DNA of 64,000 bases from Paenibacillus lemnae (GCF_012933385.1 NZ_JABBPN010000002.1:186001-250000); one strand, 5' to 3'; shown: positions 1-10,147, counted from the first letter of the stretch. Made by a program: numbers and translations. The notes: a model not told the origin generated them from the letters alone.

Positions 1-1355
1 CCTGACAGATCCACCTGCTTCATACGTTCACGCGTCTCTTTCAGGGAATAACCGTCCCGGAAATACAGACGCTGAATATCCAGCTCCAGTGTGACGGTCC
101 CGCTGCGTGTCCAGCCCGTGGTGTTGAATACCACGAATGGAACGGCGCTCTCTCCCCATTGAGTAAAAGCAGAGGTGTCTATGGCTTCCGCTATCGCTGT
201 CTTGCTGTCGTCTACAATACTCTCGGCGACATGACGGCTATTCTCAAAGCGGGTCACCATTCCCCGGTGTACTTCATCAACACTGCAGCCGCAGATGCTG
301 TCATGCGGATGGTTCTGCATCAGTGTTTTCCATGCATAGGTGAATAAATGGTGCGGGTACTCTTTTCCTGCCAGGCTCGCGAATGAGGCTAACGGTTCCG
401 CCACTTTTTCTAGCATACTCTGCCCGGTCTGATTCATCTGCTTCAGATACACTCTCGCAGAGGCCGTATTCACCAGCGTCCCCCAGCCGTCTGTACGCTG
501 GCTGCGCAGCTCGCCTTGAACCGTGGAAAGCTCTTTCCCCAGCTTCTGCCGCAGGTCGTCCAGATACTGCTCGAAGGTGGAATGCACAAACTGCGTGTCA
601 GGATACAGCTTCTCGGCGGTACGGATCGCTTCCGGAAGATCCTGCTGGATCGGCTGATGATCACAGCCGTTCATATACAAGAGTTCTCCTGTGGATGCAT
701 ATTTCTCGGCATCAGCCAGCTTTCTCTCCCAGTAGCTCTTCGCCTCTTCCTCATCCACCGGCACCTCGTTGCCGTTGCTGTACCAGTTCGCGAACAGCAC
801 CCCAAGAACCTTGGAGCCGTCCGGTCCCTGCCAGGTCAGCTCCGAGAATGAGGATTCGTACCCGCCGTCTGACACTGTATTGTTGAACCCGGTCGGCTTG
901 ACACCGCGTCCGAAGAACGCATTGTCAATCCCGGACTGCAGCATCAGCTGCGGCGTTTGTCCTGCCAAGCCGAAGGTATCGGGGAAGTAACCAATTTTGG
1001 ACACCGTACCATATTTAGCAGCATCCTCGTGACCAATCTGCATATTGCGGACATTGGCTTCACTGCTTGTCAAAAAGGCGTCCTGCAGAATGTACCAGGG
1101 GCCGATCTGGATACGTCCCTCATGAATCAGCTGATCCAGCTGTTCCTTTTTCTGCGGACGGATCTGGAGATAGTCCTCCAGAATGATCGTCTGTCCGTCA
1201 AGAAAAAAGTACCGGTAATCCGGGTCCTGGTCCATCTTCTGCAGCAGGCCATCCATCAATTCAATCAGTCGTACATGATGCTTTTCATATGGCAGATACC
1301 ATTCCCTGTCCCAATGGGTATGAGAAATAATGTGTGCTTTTCTGGATTGGGTCAT
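1..1355 (-). CDS. GH38 alpha-mannosidase, 3' part outside the window
   Basis: Glycoside hydrolase family 38 enzyme, expected to release alpha-linked mannose in the cytoplasm. About 451 residues are visible and the frame stays open to base 1, so the C-terminal beta domains are missing. Residues seen: the N-terminal HTHWDREW block (12-19), whose His14 and Asp16 match family zinc ligands; GYFPDTFG with Asp126 as expected nucleophile and ligand; and NHPHDSICGCS with His351 as the fourth ligand. The overall pattern resembles the bacterial MngB/SpGH38 branch. ATG at 1355 is preceded by an AAGGGGG ribosome site. It starts 20 bases after the GH-A gene, as last visible gene of the sugar operon. Whether it cuts alpha-1,3, alpha-1,2 or mannosylglycerate links cannot be told. 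Confidence 0.93.
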   Translation of the reverse strand, partial: MTQSRKAHIISHTHWDREWYLPYEKHHVRLIELMDGLLQKMDQDPDYRYFFLDGQTIILEDYLQIRPQKKEQLDQLIHEGRIQIGPWYILQDAFLTSSEANVRNMQIGHEDAAKYGTVSKIGYFPDTFGLAGQTPQLMLQSGIDNAFFGRGVKPTGFNNTVSDGGYESSFSELTWQGPDGSKVLGVLFANWYSNGNEVPVDEEEAKSYWERKLADAEKYASTGELLYMNGCDHQPIQQDLPEAIRTAEKLYPDTQFVHSTFEQYLDDLRQKLGKELSTVQGELRSQRTDGWGTLVNTASARVYLKQMNQTGQSMLEKVAEPLASFASLAGKEYPHHLFTYAWKTLMQNHPHDSICGCSVDEVHRGMVTRFENSRHVAESIVDDSKTAIAEAIDTSAFTQWGESAVPFVVFNTTGWTRSGTVTLELDIQRLYFRDGYSLKETRERMKQVDLS

Positions 1356-1375
1356 GGTTTTAAATCCCCCTTGTA

Positions 1376-4300
1376 TTAGCCTTTCACTGCGACGACGTTC
1401 ACTTCTTCAGGACGATACACAGATTTCAGAGTACCTTCCTGATCTGCTGTAAACAGCACGCTGCGGTCAGTCTCAAGATCAAAGATATACGTATATCCGC
1501 TTTGCGGATCCCGTACTTCAATCGGTGTGCTGAACGACTGTTCCGAGCTGAATACAAACAGAGAGCCCTCTGCAAAACGCAGCACAGTGCCATAGACGCC
1601 GGACAGCTCCCCGCCCCGAATCCACTCCAATGGAGATGAAGCATCAACCTGCATGAGCAAATATTGATACAGCGCGATGACCGGCTCCAGACGGTCATTC
1701 ACTTCTACAGGAAGCGGGCACCAGATTAAACGTCCGCTGCCTATTGCAGTCTCGATCAACATGTCACCAGCTGGAACATTCGATATGTCCTGTGATTCCG
1801 CTGCCGAAGTCCGGATTTCCTTGCTGACTTGCGCGATCTTGCGGTTTCCGTAGGATACCGGATAGGTCCTGTTCCCGATCGTAATCGCCTCTTCACGGCG
1901 GACATTCACGATTTGAGCTTCTCCCAGCTCCTTCGTCAGACGAGACGTTTGACGCCAATAGGCATCCAGGCTCAGCGGTCCAGTCACCAGCAGTGTCGCT
2001 CCGGTTTCACCGGTGATCGCCAGCAGCTCTTCCATTGCCTGCTCATCCACATTGTGGGCGCTTGGCAGCAAAATCCATTTGACCGGATTACTCCGAAGTG
2101 AGCTCAATTCATATTCACCGACCGCGCGGAAAGGCATATTCAGTTCATAAGCCAGCACGCGAGCTGCGGTCGTCGTTGCTTCGAAGGCTAGCCTGCGGTT
2201 GGAGAAATCGTTGGAATAAGGGAATACAACGGCTCCTTCTTCCAGAACCCGGTCCTTGAACAAGTCACGGATTTCCTCCATAAAGGCTCCAAAGTCATAG
2301 GAAACGTCGGCCTCCGGCTTTTCCGTGCCATCTGCACGCACAGCTCCAATATGTGATTCATTGGCGTTATCCATATAAAAGTTGGTATTCCAAATCCATT
2401 GAACTGCACCTGCTCCGCCAGTTGAGAAGGCATAGGCATATTTGCGTTCCAGGATATTTCTCAGCTCAGCCTCACTCCGCTTGGCGCGGCCTTCCGGGGT
2501 TTCCACGTACATAATGCCGGTTTCCTGGATCAGGTTCGGCTTGTCCGGCGTTTTGGCGAAAATACCATCCCATACCAGATAGTCGTTCAGCCACCAGGAA
2601 TGGACTGTAGTATAATCCACAGCTTCGGCATAAAAGAAAGGCGAAGGACGCTGTGCGCCTAGCGCCTCATCCTGCCCGACGGTCACCATATGATCCGGGC
2701 ATTCATCCTTGATCGCTTCGTATAGTTCCTTGGCCCAGCGGTTGTGCATTTCCATCGAGAACAGGGAGTAGTCGAGGAACCTAGTGCCCTTCTTGCCCTG
2801 ATGCATATCCTGAATATCAAAATTGATTTCTTCCGGCTCCGGCGGCACGGCAGCCTCAAAGCCCGGCAGCTGATCCGGTGTCATATTCCAGCGTTCCTGA
2901 AGTACTTCGATGTTTCCATGACGAGCCTTCAGCCATTCGCTGTAGGCTTTACGTTCAAAAGGATCCTTCGCTGAACGAGGGCCGTCCGAGAATATACGCG
3001 GAGGATCGAACATCGAGGGCTCATTGATGAGGTCCCAGTCCACATTTTTTGTATTTTTGTGACGGGACACGATCGAACGGATAAAACGTTTCTGAGCTTC
3101 CACGCTTCTCGGATCCAGGTAAGGGTTTTGTCCTTCCCAGGTTTCCGGCGTGAAGGAGAAGAAGGTAAAGGTCACCTGCAGGTCATGCTTTTTCGCGGAA
3201 AGGAAAAAAGCATCGATCGCACGCATGACTTCTTCGGAAGCATGTCCATCCACCTGCATCACATTCCGGTATGCGGTCCAGATTCCGGTCCGGATCCAGT
3301 TAATGCCTGCATTCTTCATCTGGGCCATATCGCGGTCCCAGACATCACTGTTAGGGAGGAATAAAAACTTACGGGCAACATCTGACGTCATATAAGTCAT
3401 GCCCACAACCGGCATAGGCCGGCCATCCTTGATAAAGTAGTCGCGTTCGCAGGTGACCGGAGTCCCCTGGCCGAGCAGCTGTGTATCCATACCCCAGAAG
3501 CCCTGACGCAGCTTTCGTACTTCACCGCGGGGTCCTTTGGCTTCACAAATCACACGATAGGATCCGGGCTTAATCTCCAGCGGGACCGGTATGCGGATCA
3601 GATTCAGCTGGCCGGTGACATCGGCATTTACGTTGTGCTCCCAGTGCTCTGATGCATCCGTATCATGTTCCACGGTGATATGGAACGACCAAGACTCACC
3701 CTCACGGGCTGCAAGCCGGTTCGCAAGACGCTGGCTCTGAAGTGTCAGCTGCACCCGCTCACCGGATTCATAGGACGCATAGTTCGGCTTGATCCAGAAC
3801 TCGGTAATGCCATCGGCAGCAAAGTTTGCCCATCCGTTTAAAGCCTGAAGCCCGTCCGGTGACCAGAAGCTGGAAACCAGCGGCTGGTTCACGAAAATCC
3901 AGCGGCTGCCGAGAAAAGGACCTCCGGTATTTTCCCACAGCACGACCGGAGCGGAAATTTCTCTTTCATCTGCCGTTTTTCCTTTGAGAAGCGGATAAAT
4001 CCGGGTATCCATCGGCCCTGCTGATCCCATCTGCTCCGGCAGATCACTGGTCTTGGTCACGTGAGGAACCAGATTCCATGTCGGCTCGATTGTCAACAAT
4101 GCTTCACTGCCATGGAAGGTCAAGATATCCTGATGGCTGGCCAAAGTCTTCACTTTCGCACTGTCCACCGGCAGGGCTTCATGAATATGAAGCTGCTGAT
4201 GATAAGCCGTCTGCGCCGGCTCAGGTGTCCATGTACCGTCCGTAAACCGCACAGGGATCTTGAAAGGCGCGCCTCCGATCGACAGCAATCCGCCGCCATT

Positions 4301-4522
4301 CTTCAGAAACTCGAGAATCGCAGGCCATGCCTGCTTCGGGAAATAAGGAGCATGCAGATTGACGAAGCAGCTGCCTTCATCGGCAGAGGATAATACCTCT
4401 GCCAATGAAGAAGCGTCTGCAGCGACACCCATCTCCTGCAGATCAGAAGCTGAAGATGGGATACTGCTTCCATCCCCTACGGGAAAAGCAGGATCATACA
4501 GATAAATGATGTTCGTCTTCAT
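1376..4522 (-). CDS. Large clan GH-A glycoside hydrolase (beta-galactosidase/beta-mannosidase-like), multidomain
   Basis: A 1048-residue predicted cytoplasmic retaining glycosidase; no signal peptide. Visible layout: an N-terminal glutamine-amidotransferase-like fold (about 1-100, FLKNGGGLLSIGG), a beta-rich region (100-345), a TIM-barrel catalytic part (about 355-750), a second amidotransferase-like region similar to the GH42 trimerisation domain (about 765-950), and a C-terminal beta domain. WDLINEP puts the acid/base at Glu501, and NLIQETG puts the nucleophile at Glu667, both typical of clan GH-A. The start overlaps the GH125 stop as ATGA, so translation is probably coupled. Its place between GH125 and GH38 suggests a role on mannan or N-glycan cores, for example the Man-beta-1,4-GlcNAc link. 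That is inference; the exact GH family is not assigned. Confidence 0.85.
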   Translation of the reverse strand: MKTNIIYLYDPAFPVGDGSSIPSSASDLQEMGVAADASSLAEVLSSADEGSCFVNLHAPYFPKQAWPAILEFLKNGGGLLSIGGAPFKIPVRFTDGTWTPEPAQTAYHQQLHIHEALPVDSAKVKTLASHQDILTFHGSEALLTIEPTWNLVPHVTKTSDLPEQMGSAGPMDTRIYPLLKGKTADEREISAPVVLWENTGGPFLGSRWIFVNQPLVSSFWSPDGLQALNGWANFAADGITEFWIKPNYASYESGERVQLTLQSQRLANRLAAREGESWSFHITVEHDTDASEHWEHNVNADVTGQLNLIRIPVPLEIKPGSYRVICEAKGPRGEVRKLRQGFWGMDTQLLGQGTPVTCERDYFIKDGRPMPVVGMTYMTSDVARKFLFLPNSDVWDRDMAQMKNAGINWIRTGIWTAYRNVMQVDGHASEEVMRAIDAFFLSAKKHDLQVTFTFFSFTPETWEGQNPYLDPRSVEAQKRFIRSIVSRHKNTKNVDWDLINEPSMFDPPRIFSDGPRSAKDPFERKAYSEWLKARHGNIEVLQERWNMTPDQLPGFEAAVPPEPEEINFDIQDMHQGKKGTRFLDYSLFSMEMHNRWAKELYEAIKDECPDHMVTVGQDEALGAQRPSPFFYAEAVDYTTVHSWWLNDYLVWDGIFAKTPDKPNLIQETGIMYVETPEGRAKRSEAELRNILERKYAYAFSTGGAGAVQWIWNTNFYMDNANESHIGAVRADGTEKPEADVSYDFGAFMEEIRDLFKDRVLEEGAVVFPYSNDFSNRRLAFEATTTAARVLAYELNMPFRAVGEYELSSLRSNPVKWILLPSAHNVDEQAMEELLAITGETGATLLVTGPLSLDAYWRQTSRLTKELGEAQIVNVRREEAITIGNRTYPVSYGNRKIAQVSKEIRTSAAESQDISNVPAGDMLIETAIGSGRLIWCPLPVEVNDRLEPVIALYQYLLMQVDASSPLEWIRGGELSGVYGTVLRFAEGSLFVFSSEQSFSTPIEVRDPQSGYTYIFDLETDRSVLFTADQEGTLKSVYRPEEVNVVAVKG

Positions 4523-5838
4523 AGAATCCCTTCCTTCATCGCTTTGTACACCAGCTGGGAGAACAGGCTGTTAGACCAGGCAAACCACGATCTGGTGAAA
4601 ATACTCGGATCGTCAGAGTGGAAACCTTCATGCATATATCCGGTACCGGCATCCGTAGATTCCAGCATATCGATCATCGCAAGCCGCTCATCCTTGTTCA
4701 CAGCTGTAATTCCCTGCATCGACAGAGCCATATGCCACACATATTCCGGTGGTGTATGAGGACTGCCGATCCCTTTGGCTGCTTTACCTTCGAAGTAGAA
4801 CGGATTTTCTTTACTCAGTGCAAAACGTCTTGTGTTCTGGTAGATAGGGTCATCTGCTGTTACATAGCCCAGATAAGGAATCGACATCAGACCCGGAGTA
4901 CCTGCATCATCGAGCAGCGCATAATTTCCGAAGCCATCCGTTTCATACGCATAGATCGGTCCGAATTCCGGATGGCGGTAGATCCCGTACAGCTTGATTC
5001 CGTGGTCGATCTCTGCCTCCAGTTTCTTCAGATCACCAAGCAGGGTCATGTCGCGGAAGATCCACTCGGCGAATTCCTGCATATGGCGGAGCGCCACGAC
5101 AGCAAACATGTTGCCAGGGATATTGTAGTGGAAGTCACATGCATCATCACTGGAACGAAATCCGGACCATACCATGCCGGTATAGTTTACGGGCATGCCC
5201 AGTCCGTCATTGCGGATCGAATCCTCCGGTATGCCGTTATTCCGCATAAACCGGTAAGGGGATTGTTCAGCATGACGCTGCTCTACTTTGAACAGCTCAA
5301 TGATTTTAATCATCGCTTGTTTAAATCCGGCATCAAATACATCTGTCAGCCCCGTCTCTTTCCAGTAGGCATAAGCCAGCCGGATCGAGAAACAGAGAGA
5401 GTCAATCTCAAATTTGCGTTCCCACACCCATGGAGACATGTCTGTCTCATCATCGGTGTTCCAATGCCAGTCATTGGCAGACTCATTAAAGGCATTCGCA
5501 TAAGGGTCAATCATAATATATTGCATATGCCGTTTGATCAGGCCGCTCAGAATCCGCTGCAGATCGGTATCATGCTTAGCAAAAGGAATGTAGTGGATGA
5601 CCTGCTCCACCGAATCCCGCAGCCACATGGCCGGAATATCACCTGTAATGACAAATGTCGTGCCATCATCCATCAGCTTGGTTGTGGTTTCCAGCGTATT
5701 CGGGAACGTGTTCTTGAAAAGCTGAAGCAGCTTTGGACGATGTGCCAGCTTCTCTTCGGCTTCCTTCAGCACCCCTTGAATGGACTGCGGAAGCTCAAGC
5801 TTGGGCATCGGAATTTTGGGAAGTCTGAATTGTTCCAT
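4519..5838 (-). CDS. GH125 exo-alpha-1,6-mannosidase
   Basis: Glycoside hydrolase family 125 (formerly DUF1237), a metal-independent inverting enzyme that removes alpha-1,6-linked mannose. The 439 residues match the usual family length and have no signal peptide, so action on imported oligosaccharides is expected. Family signatures: WLRDS at 72-76, FEIDSLC at 144-150, SSDD at 229-232 (acid region, equivalent to Asp220 of the pneumococcal enzyme) and YMHEGFH with Glu404 as probable base. Start ATG has an AAGGAG site nine bases upstream. It lies 60 bases after the GH3 gene and overlaps the next gene by four bases. With GH38 downstream, it is the strongest pointer that the locus targets mannose-containing glycans. 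Confidence 0.95.
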   Translation of the reverse strand: MEQFRLPKIPMPKLELPQSIQGVLKEAEEKLAHRPKLLQLFKNTFPNTLETTTKLMDDGTTFVITGDIPAMWLRDSVEQVIHYIPFAKHDTDLQRILSGLIKRHMQYIMIDPYANAFNESANDWHWNTDDETDMSPWVWERKFEIDSLCFSIRLAYAYWKETGLTDVFDAGFKQAMIKIIELFKVEQRHAEQSPYRFMRNNGIPEDSIRNDGLGMPVNYTGMVWSGFRSSDDACDFHYNIPGNMFAVVALRHMQEFAEWIFRDMTLLGDLKKLEAEIDHGIKLYGIYRHPEFGPIYAYETDGFGNYALLDDAGTPGLMSIPYLGYVTADDPIYQNTRRFALSKENPFYFEGKAAKGIGSPHTPPEYVWHMALSMQGITAVNKDERLAMIDMLESTDAGTGYMHEGFHSDDPSIFTRSWFAWSNSLFSQLVYKAMKEGIL

Positions 5839-5898
5839 GTGAGTTCGCTCCTTTGTGAGTAGATATCAATGTATGATGAAAGGTATTCTGCGCAAAAG

Positions 5899-8196
5899 CT
5901 AGTCTTCCCTCACGTTCAGCTCTGCTGAAATCGTGTCGTTCACATGTCTGCCGATCAGAATCTGGAACCGTCCCGGTTCAACCACCCGCTGATGATTTTC
6001 ACCGATGTAACTGAGTTCCTCCGGTCCGACTGTGAATGTAACTTCCCGGGACTCACCTGCCTCTAAGTGAATCTTACAGAAGCCTTTAAGCTGCTTTAAT
6101 GGTCTGGTGTACTGACTGGCTGTATCCGAAATGTACATTTGAACAACCTCGTGACCGGCACGTGTTCCTGTATTGGCGACTTTGACACGGACCACGGTCT
6201 GTTCATCCCTGGAGATCACGTTCTTGGAGACCTGGATATCACTGTAGCTGAAGTCCGTATAGCTAAGTCCGTAGCCGAACGGATAACGAGGCTCCGAATT
6301 GTCTTCCAGATAACGTTTGCCGCGTGAACGCTTGCCGTAATAGTACACAGGAAGCTGTCCCACATGCTTAGGGATAGAAATCGTCAAGCGCCCGGAAGGG
6401 TTAACATCACCGAACAAAATGTCAGCAACGGCGTGTCCTCCCTCTTGACCTGGATACCAGGCTTCCAGAATGGCAGGGACATGCTCATCGATCCATGGCT
6501 CGGCAATCGGGCGGCCATTGATATAAACCACGATCACCGGTTTGCCCAGCTTATGAATTTCCTGAAGGAGTTCCAGCTGAACACCCGACAGCTGTAAGGT
6601 CATGCGGTCAATTCCCTCTCCGCAGTCCATATCACTGGTTTCGTTCTCTGTAACTTTGGAAGCTCCTGTTCTGAGATCGATGGAGCCTTCTCCGAAGTCT
6701 CTTGCGCTCGAACCTCCAAGCACCATGACAACCGTATCGGCTTTCTCGGCACAGGACAGCGCAAACTCAAAGCCTTCCCGTGAGTCATCCTTCACCCGGC
6801 ATCCTGGTGCATACAGGACCCGTTCCGGCTCTGCCTTCAGCTTGTGCTGGATGCCTTTCAACACCGTAACGACACTGTCGGAAGGCTGTGGTGATGTATA
6901 ATCCCCCAGCTGATTATAGCCGGTATCTGCATTGGGTCCGATCACGGCGATAGTTCCGCTTGAAGCCTGTGACAGCGGCAGCAGATTGTTTTCATTCTTC
7001 AGCAGCACGATACCTTCAGCAGCCAGCTGGCGCGCCAATGACACATGCTCCTTGCTTCCGATCACTGCTTCTGCGATAGCCGGGTCAACATACGGATTGT
7101 CGAACAGTCCAAGCTGGAACTTCAGCTTCAGTACCCGCAGTACCGCACGATCCACGATCCCCATGTCGAGCTTGCCGCTCTCCACAGCTTGTGCCAAATA
7201 TTTACCAAACATTTCTCCGGACATTTCCATATCAATGCCTGCAGAAATGGCCTGAACTGCCGCTTCCAATCCGTCTTCAGCCGTATCATGACCGTAGGCC
7301 AGCATATTAATAGCGCCGCAGTCGGTAATGACCATACCATCAAATCCCCACTCCTTGCGGAGAATGTCATCCAGCAGCTCTTTGTTCGATGTACACGGGA
7401 TGCCGTCAATTTCATTATAGGCCGGCATAATCGACGCTGCACCTGCTTCTACTGCTTTGCGGAACGGCATGAGATCCACTTCCAGCAGCTCCCGCCGTCC
7501 CATATGTACGGGACCTGCATTTCGGCCGCCTTCGGAGCCGCCGTATCCTGCAAAATGCTTTAACGTAGCCGCTACACTGCTGCTGTCCAGTTTTTCCCCC
7601 TGCAGCCCTTCCACAGAAGCCATAGCCAGTTCGCTGATCATATAAGGATCCTCGCCAAAGCATTCCTCCGTACGTCCCCACCGGGGATCCCGGACAACAT
7701 CAAGTACCGGCGAATACGTAGCTGCTCCTCCCTGACTGCGGGTCTCAAGCGCAACCGCTCTGCACATGTCACGATACAAGTCGACGTTCCACGTGCTTCC
7801 AAGTGAGATTGGAACCGGAAACACCGTGCCTCCGATCGCCATATGTCCGTGCGAGCATTCTTCTCCGATCAGGATCGGAATGCCTAATCTGGAGTTTTCA
7901 AGCACATATTTTTGAATGCTGTTGACAGCTTCAGCACCTTCTTTGGGAGAAAGGCCGTTTTCCAGCGTCACACCGGTCCACGGATCTGCACGCAGGGTCC
8001 CGTATAGAGACCCCACTCCGCCTTTTTTCACCTTCTCTTTAAAATCTTCTGTCAACGCAATGTTTCCATTATGATTTTCATAGGTTTGCCATCCGAATGG
8101 CTGCACCATCTGGCCGATTTTTTCTTCAAGTGTCATCAAGCTGAGCAGATGTTCTGCTCTTTCAGCGGCCGTTTTGCCAGCATCTTTGTAAGTCAT
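5899..8196 (-). CDS. GH3 beta-glycosidase (beta-glucosidase/beta-xylosidase type)
   Basis: Family 3 glycoside hydrolase of 765 residues with the three usual parts: N-terminal TIM barrel, alpha/beta sandwich (from about 390) and a C-terminal fibronectin-III-like domain (about 660-760). In numbering from the upstream ATG at 8202, VITDCGA places the nucleophile at Asp294, KHFAGYGG is at 215-222, and GEGIDR around Glu529 is a likely acid/base. The KHF loop lacks the DSH signature of NagZ-type N-acetylglucosaminidases, so a beta-glucosidase or beta-xylosidase-like specificity is more likely. The start is set at the second ATG (8196), because GGAGG lies eight bases before it and only two before the ATG at 8202. 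No signal peptide. Confidence 0.93.
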   Translation of the reverse strand: MTYKDAGKTAAERAEHLLSLMTLEEKIGQMVQPFGWQTYENHNGNIALTEDFKEKVKKGGVGSLYGTLRADPWTGVTLENGLSPKEGAEAVNSIQKYVLENSRLGIPILIGEECSHGHMAIGGTVFPVPISLGSTWNVDLYRDMCRAVALETRSQGGAATYSPVLDVVRDPRWGRTEECFGEDPYMISELAMASVEGLQGEKLDSSSVAATLKHFAGYGGSEGGRNAGPVHMGRRELLEVDLMPFRKAVEAGAASIMPAYNEIDGIPCTSNKELLDDILRKEWGFDGMVITDCGAINMLAYGHDTAEDGLEAAVQAISAGIDMEMSGEMFGKYLAQAVESGKLDMGIVDRAVLRVLKLKFQLGLFDNPYVDPAIAEAVIGSKEHVSLARQLAAEGIVLLKNENNLLPLSQASSGTIAVIGPNADTGYNQLGDYTSPQPSDSVVTVLKGIQHKLKAEPERVLYAPGCRVKDDSREGFEFALSCAEKADTVVMVLGGSSARDFGEGSIDLRTGASKVTENETSDMDCGEGIDRMTLQLSGVQLELLQEIHKLGKPVIVVYINGRPIAEPWIDEHVPAILEAWYPGQEGGHAVADILFGDVNPSGRLTISIPKHVGQLPVYYYGKRSRGKRYLEDNSEPRYPFGYGLSYTDFSYSDIQVSKNVISRDEQTVVRVKVANTGTRAGHEVVQMYISDTASQYTRPLKQLKGFCKIHLEAGESREVTFTVGPEELSYIGENHQRVVEPGRFQILIGRHVNDTISAELNVRED

Positions 8197-8226
8197 TGTC
8201 ATATCCTCCGTCCATCTGGATCATCG

Positions 8227-9144
8227 TTACTCTTTCACCGCACCAATCGTCAGGCCTTGGATGAAATACCGCTGGAAGAACGGATACGCGAGCACAATCG
8301 GCCCCGTAGCCAATACGACCATAGCCATCCTGGATGTATCCTGCGGCAGAGACTGCAGGGCACTCATGCTGAGTGAAGAATTTTGAGAGTTCTGCAGGAT
8401 GAACTGCATGCTGGTTTCAATCCGCATGAGCATCGATTGCAGTGGAACAAGGTCCGGGTTGTCGATGTAGAGCAGAGCATTAAACCAGTCATTCCAATAC
8501 CCTAATGTGCTGAACAAGCCGATGGTAGCCAATCCCGGAAGGGATAAGGGCAGGACCAGCTTGTAAAAAATTTTAAATTCACTGGCTCCGTCGATTTTAC
8601 CAGACTCCAGAATGGCATCCGGCACACTCGTACTGTAAAACGTGCGGAGAATCATAATATAAAATGCATTCACCGCCAGCGGCCAAATCAATGCCCAGAT
8701 TGAGTCCTTCAAATGAAGAACCTGGGTTGCCACAATATAGGTAGGGACAAGACCACCGTTAAACAGCATCGTGAAGAAGGCGAAGAAAGAGAAGAAATTA
8801 CGATATCTGAAGCTCTTTCTCGAAACGGCGTAAGCATAGAGTGCTATGACACACAAGCTGATGATCGTGCCCACAACCGTAACAAAGATCGTGACACCAT
8901 ACGATCGCAGCAGGGTATCTCCGGTTTGAAACACATACCGGTATGCTTCCAGACTCCACTTCTCCGGGATGATCTGGTAGCCGTTCGTTGCCAGTGATTT
9001 TTCATCCGTAAACGAAATAATAAGCACAAACAAAAATGGGAATACACACAGAAAGGCAAAAATACCGGCGATCAGGTTTGCCCCAATATTCCAGCCTTTG
9101 GAAAGCTGATGGAAATCTTGAGATTTTGCATTGCTTTTTGCCAC
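8227..9144 (-). CDS. Carbohydrate ABC transporter permease, LplC/YtcP-like
   Basis: Inner-membrane permease of a CUT1-type sugar importer, 305 residues with about six membrane segments. The conserved cytoplasmic EAA loop that docks the ATPase is visible near residues 185-205 as ESGKIDGASEFKIFYKLVLP in outline. The N-terminus is longer and charged before the first segment (about 22-44), as in LplC. The start is GTG with GGAGG eight bases upstream. It follows the partner permease by 39 bases and precedes GH3 by 30. The locus encodes no ATPase; related importers share an MsmX-type protein encoded elsewhere (family knowledge). Confidence 0.94.
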   Translation of the reverse strand: MAKSNAKSQDFHQLSKGWNIGANLIAGIFAFLCVFPFLFVLIISFTDEKSLATNGYQIIPEKWSLEAYRYVFQTGDTLLRSYGVTIFVTVVGTIISLCVIALYAYAVSRKSFRYRNFFSFFAFFTMLFNGGLVPTYIVATQVLHLKDSIWALIWPLAVNAFYIMILRTFYSTSVPDAILESGKIDGASEFKIFYKLVLPLSLPGLATIGLFSTLGYWNDWFNALLYIDNPDLVPLQSMLMRIETSMQFILQNSQNSSLSMSALQSLPQDTSRMAMVVLATGPIVLAYPFFQRYFIQGLTIGAVKE

Positions 9145-9183
9145 GACGCGAACCTCCTTTGAAGTATACTTGTACTGTCTTGC

Positions 9184-10122
9184 CTAGAACAAGGCATTGT
9201 CCTTGTCATATTTGCGAACAATATAGTTGGATGTCATGACTAGAATGAATCCGACCACGGATTGATACAGGCCGGCAGCTGTTGTCATACCGATTTCACC
9301 TGTTGTTTTCAGACCACGGTATACATACGTATCGATAACATTAGTGACCGAATACAAGGTTCCAGAATCTCTCGGCACTTGATAGAACAGACCGAAATCG
9401 GCATAGAAGATTTTGCCGATCGCAAGCAGGGTCAGGATCGTCATCAGCGGCTTGAGCATTGGAATCGTAATCGCCTTGATCTGCTGCCACTTGTTCGCAC
9501 CGTCGATCATGGCTGCTTCATACAGCGATTTGTCGATCCCCATAATAGCAGCGAGATAAACGACACTGCTGTATCCGATCCCTTTCCACAGACTGACCAG
9601 TGTCAGAATGACCGGCCAATATTTTGCTTCCGAATACCATTGAACAGGCTCGGCTCCAAACCATCCCAGAATCTGATTCATCATACCCTTGTCAAAGCTA
9701 AGAAAACTGAAGACAAAATAACCTACGATAACCCAGGATAGAAAATACGGTAGAAACATGCCGGTCTGGTACACTTTCGCCAGTCGTTTATTCACGATTT
9801 CAGATAAAATAATCGCAAGGGCCACTGATAACACTAGACCCAGGATAATGAAGACAAAATTGTACAACACCGTGTTTCTCGTGATGATATAGGCATCGTT
9901 CGTACTGAACAGGAATTTAAAATTATCAAATCCTACCCATTCACTGTTGAATATACTTGCCAGAAATCCGTCCCGGCTGAACCGGTATTCTTTAAAAGCA
10001 ATGATCGTACCGAACATGGGCAGGTATGAGAAAAAGAGAAACCAGATAGCTCCAGGCAAAACCATAAGCAGCATTGCCCTGTTCGTCATGATGTTTTTCA
10101 AAAAGCGACCAATCGCTCCCAT
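9184..10122 (-). CDS. Carbohydrate ABC transporter permease, LplB-like
   Basis: First permease of the CUT1-type importer, 312 residues, about six membrane segments, with segment one at about 15-37. The EAA loop is visible as YEAAMIDGANKWQQIKAITI around residues 200-220. The N-terminal KNIMTNRAMLLMVLPGAIWF pattern is typical of LplB/YteP proteins, which pair with an LplC partner and a lipoprotein. GGAGGAG lies nine bases before ATG. A hairpin separates it from the binding-protein gene upstream. Substrate is not readable from the sequence; context suggests manno-oligosaccharides. Confidence 0.94.
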   Translation of the reverse strand: MGAIGRFLKNIMTNRAMLLMVLPGAIWFLFFSYLPMFGTIIAFKEYRFSRDGFLASIFNSEWVGFDNFKFLFSTNDAYIITRNTVLYNFVFIILGLVLSVALAIILSEIVNKRLAKVYQTGMFLPYFLSWVIVGYFVFSFLSFDKGMMNQILGWFGAEPVQWYSEAKYWPVILTLVSLWKGIGYSSVVYLAAIMGIDKSLYEAAMIDGANKWQQIKAITIPMLKPLMTILTLLAIGKIFYADFGLFYQVPRDSGTLYSVTNVIDTYVYRGLKTTGEIGMTTAAGLYQSVVGFILVMTSNYIVRKYDKDNALF

Positions 10123-10147
10123 GCTTGACTCCTCCTCTTCATGAATA

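Noticed and set aside
383..886. 167-codon plus-strand frame near the left edge
   Set aside because: Antisense to the GH38 gene, which shows all family motifs on the minus strand.
4618..5862. 414-codon open frame on the plus strand
   Set aside because: Antisense to the GH125 gene; no start signal.
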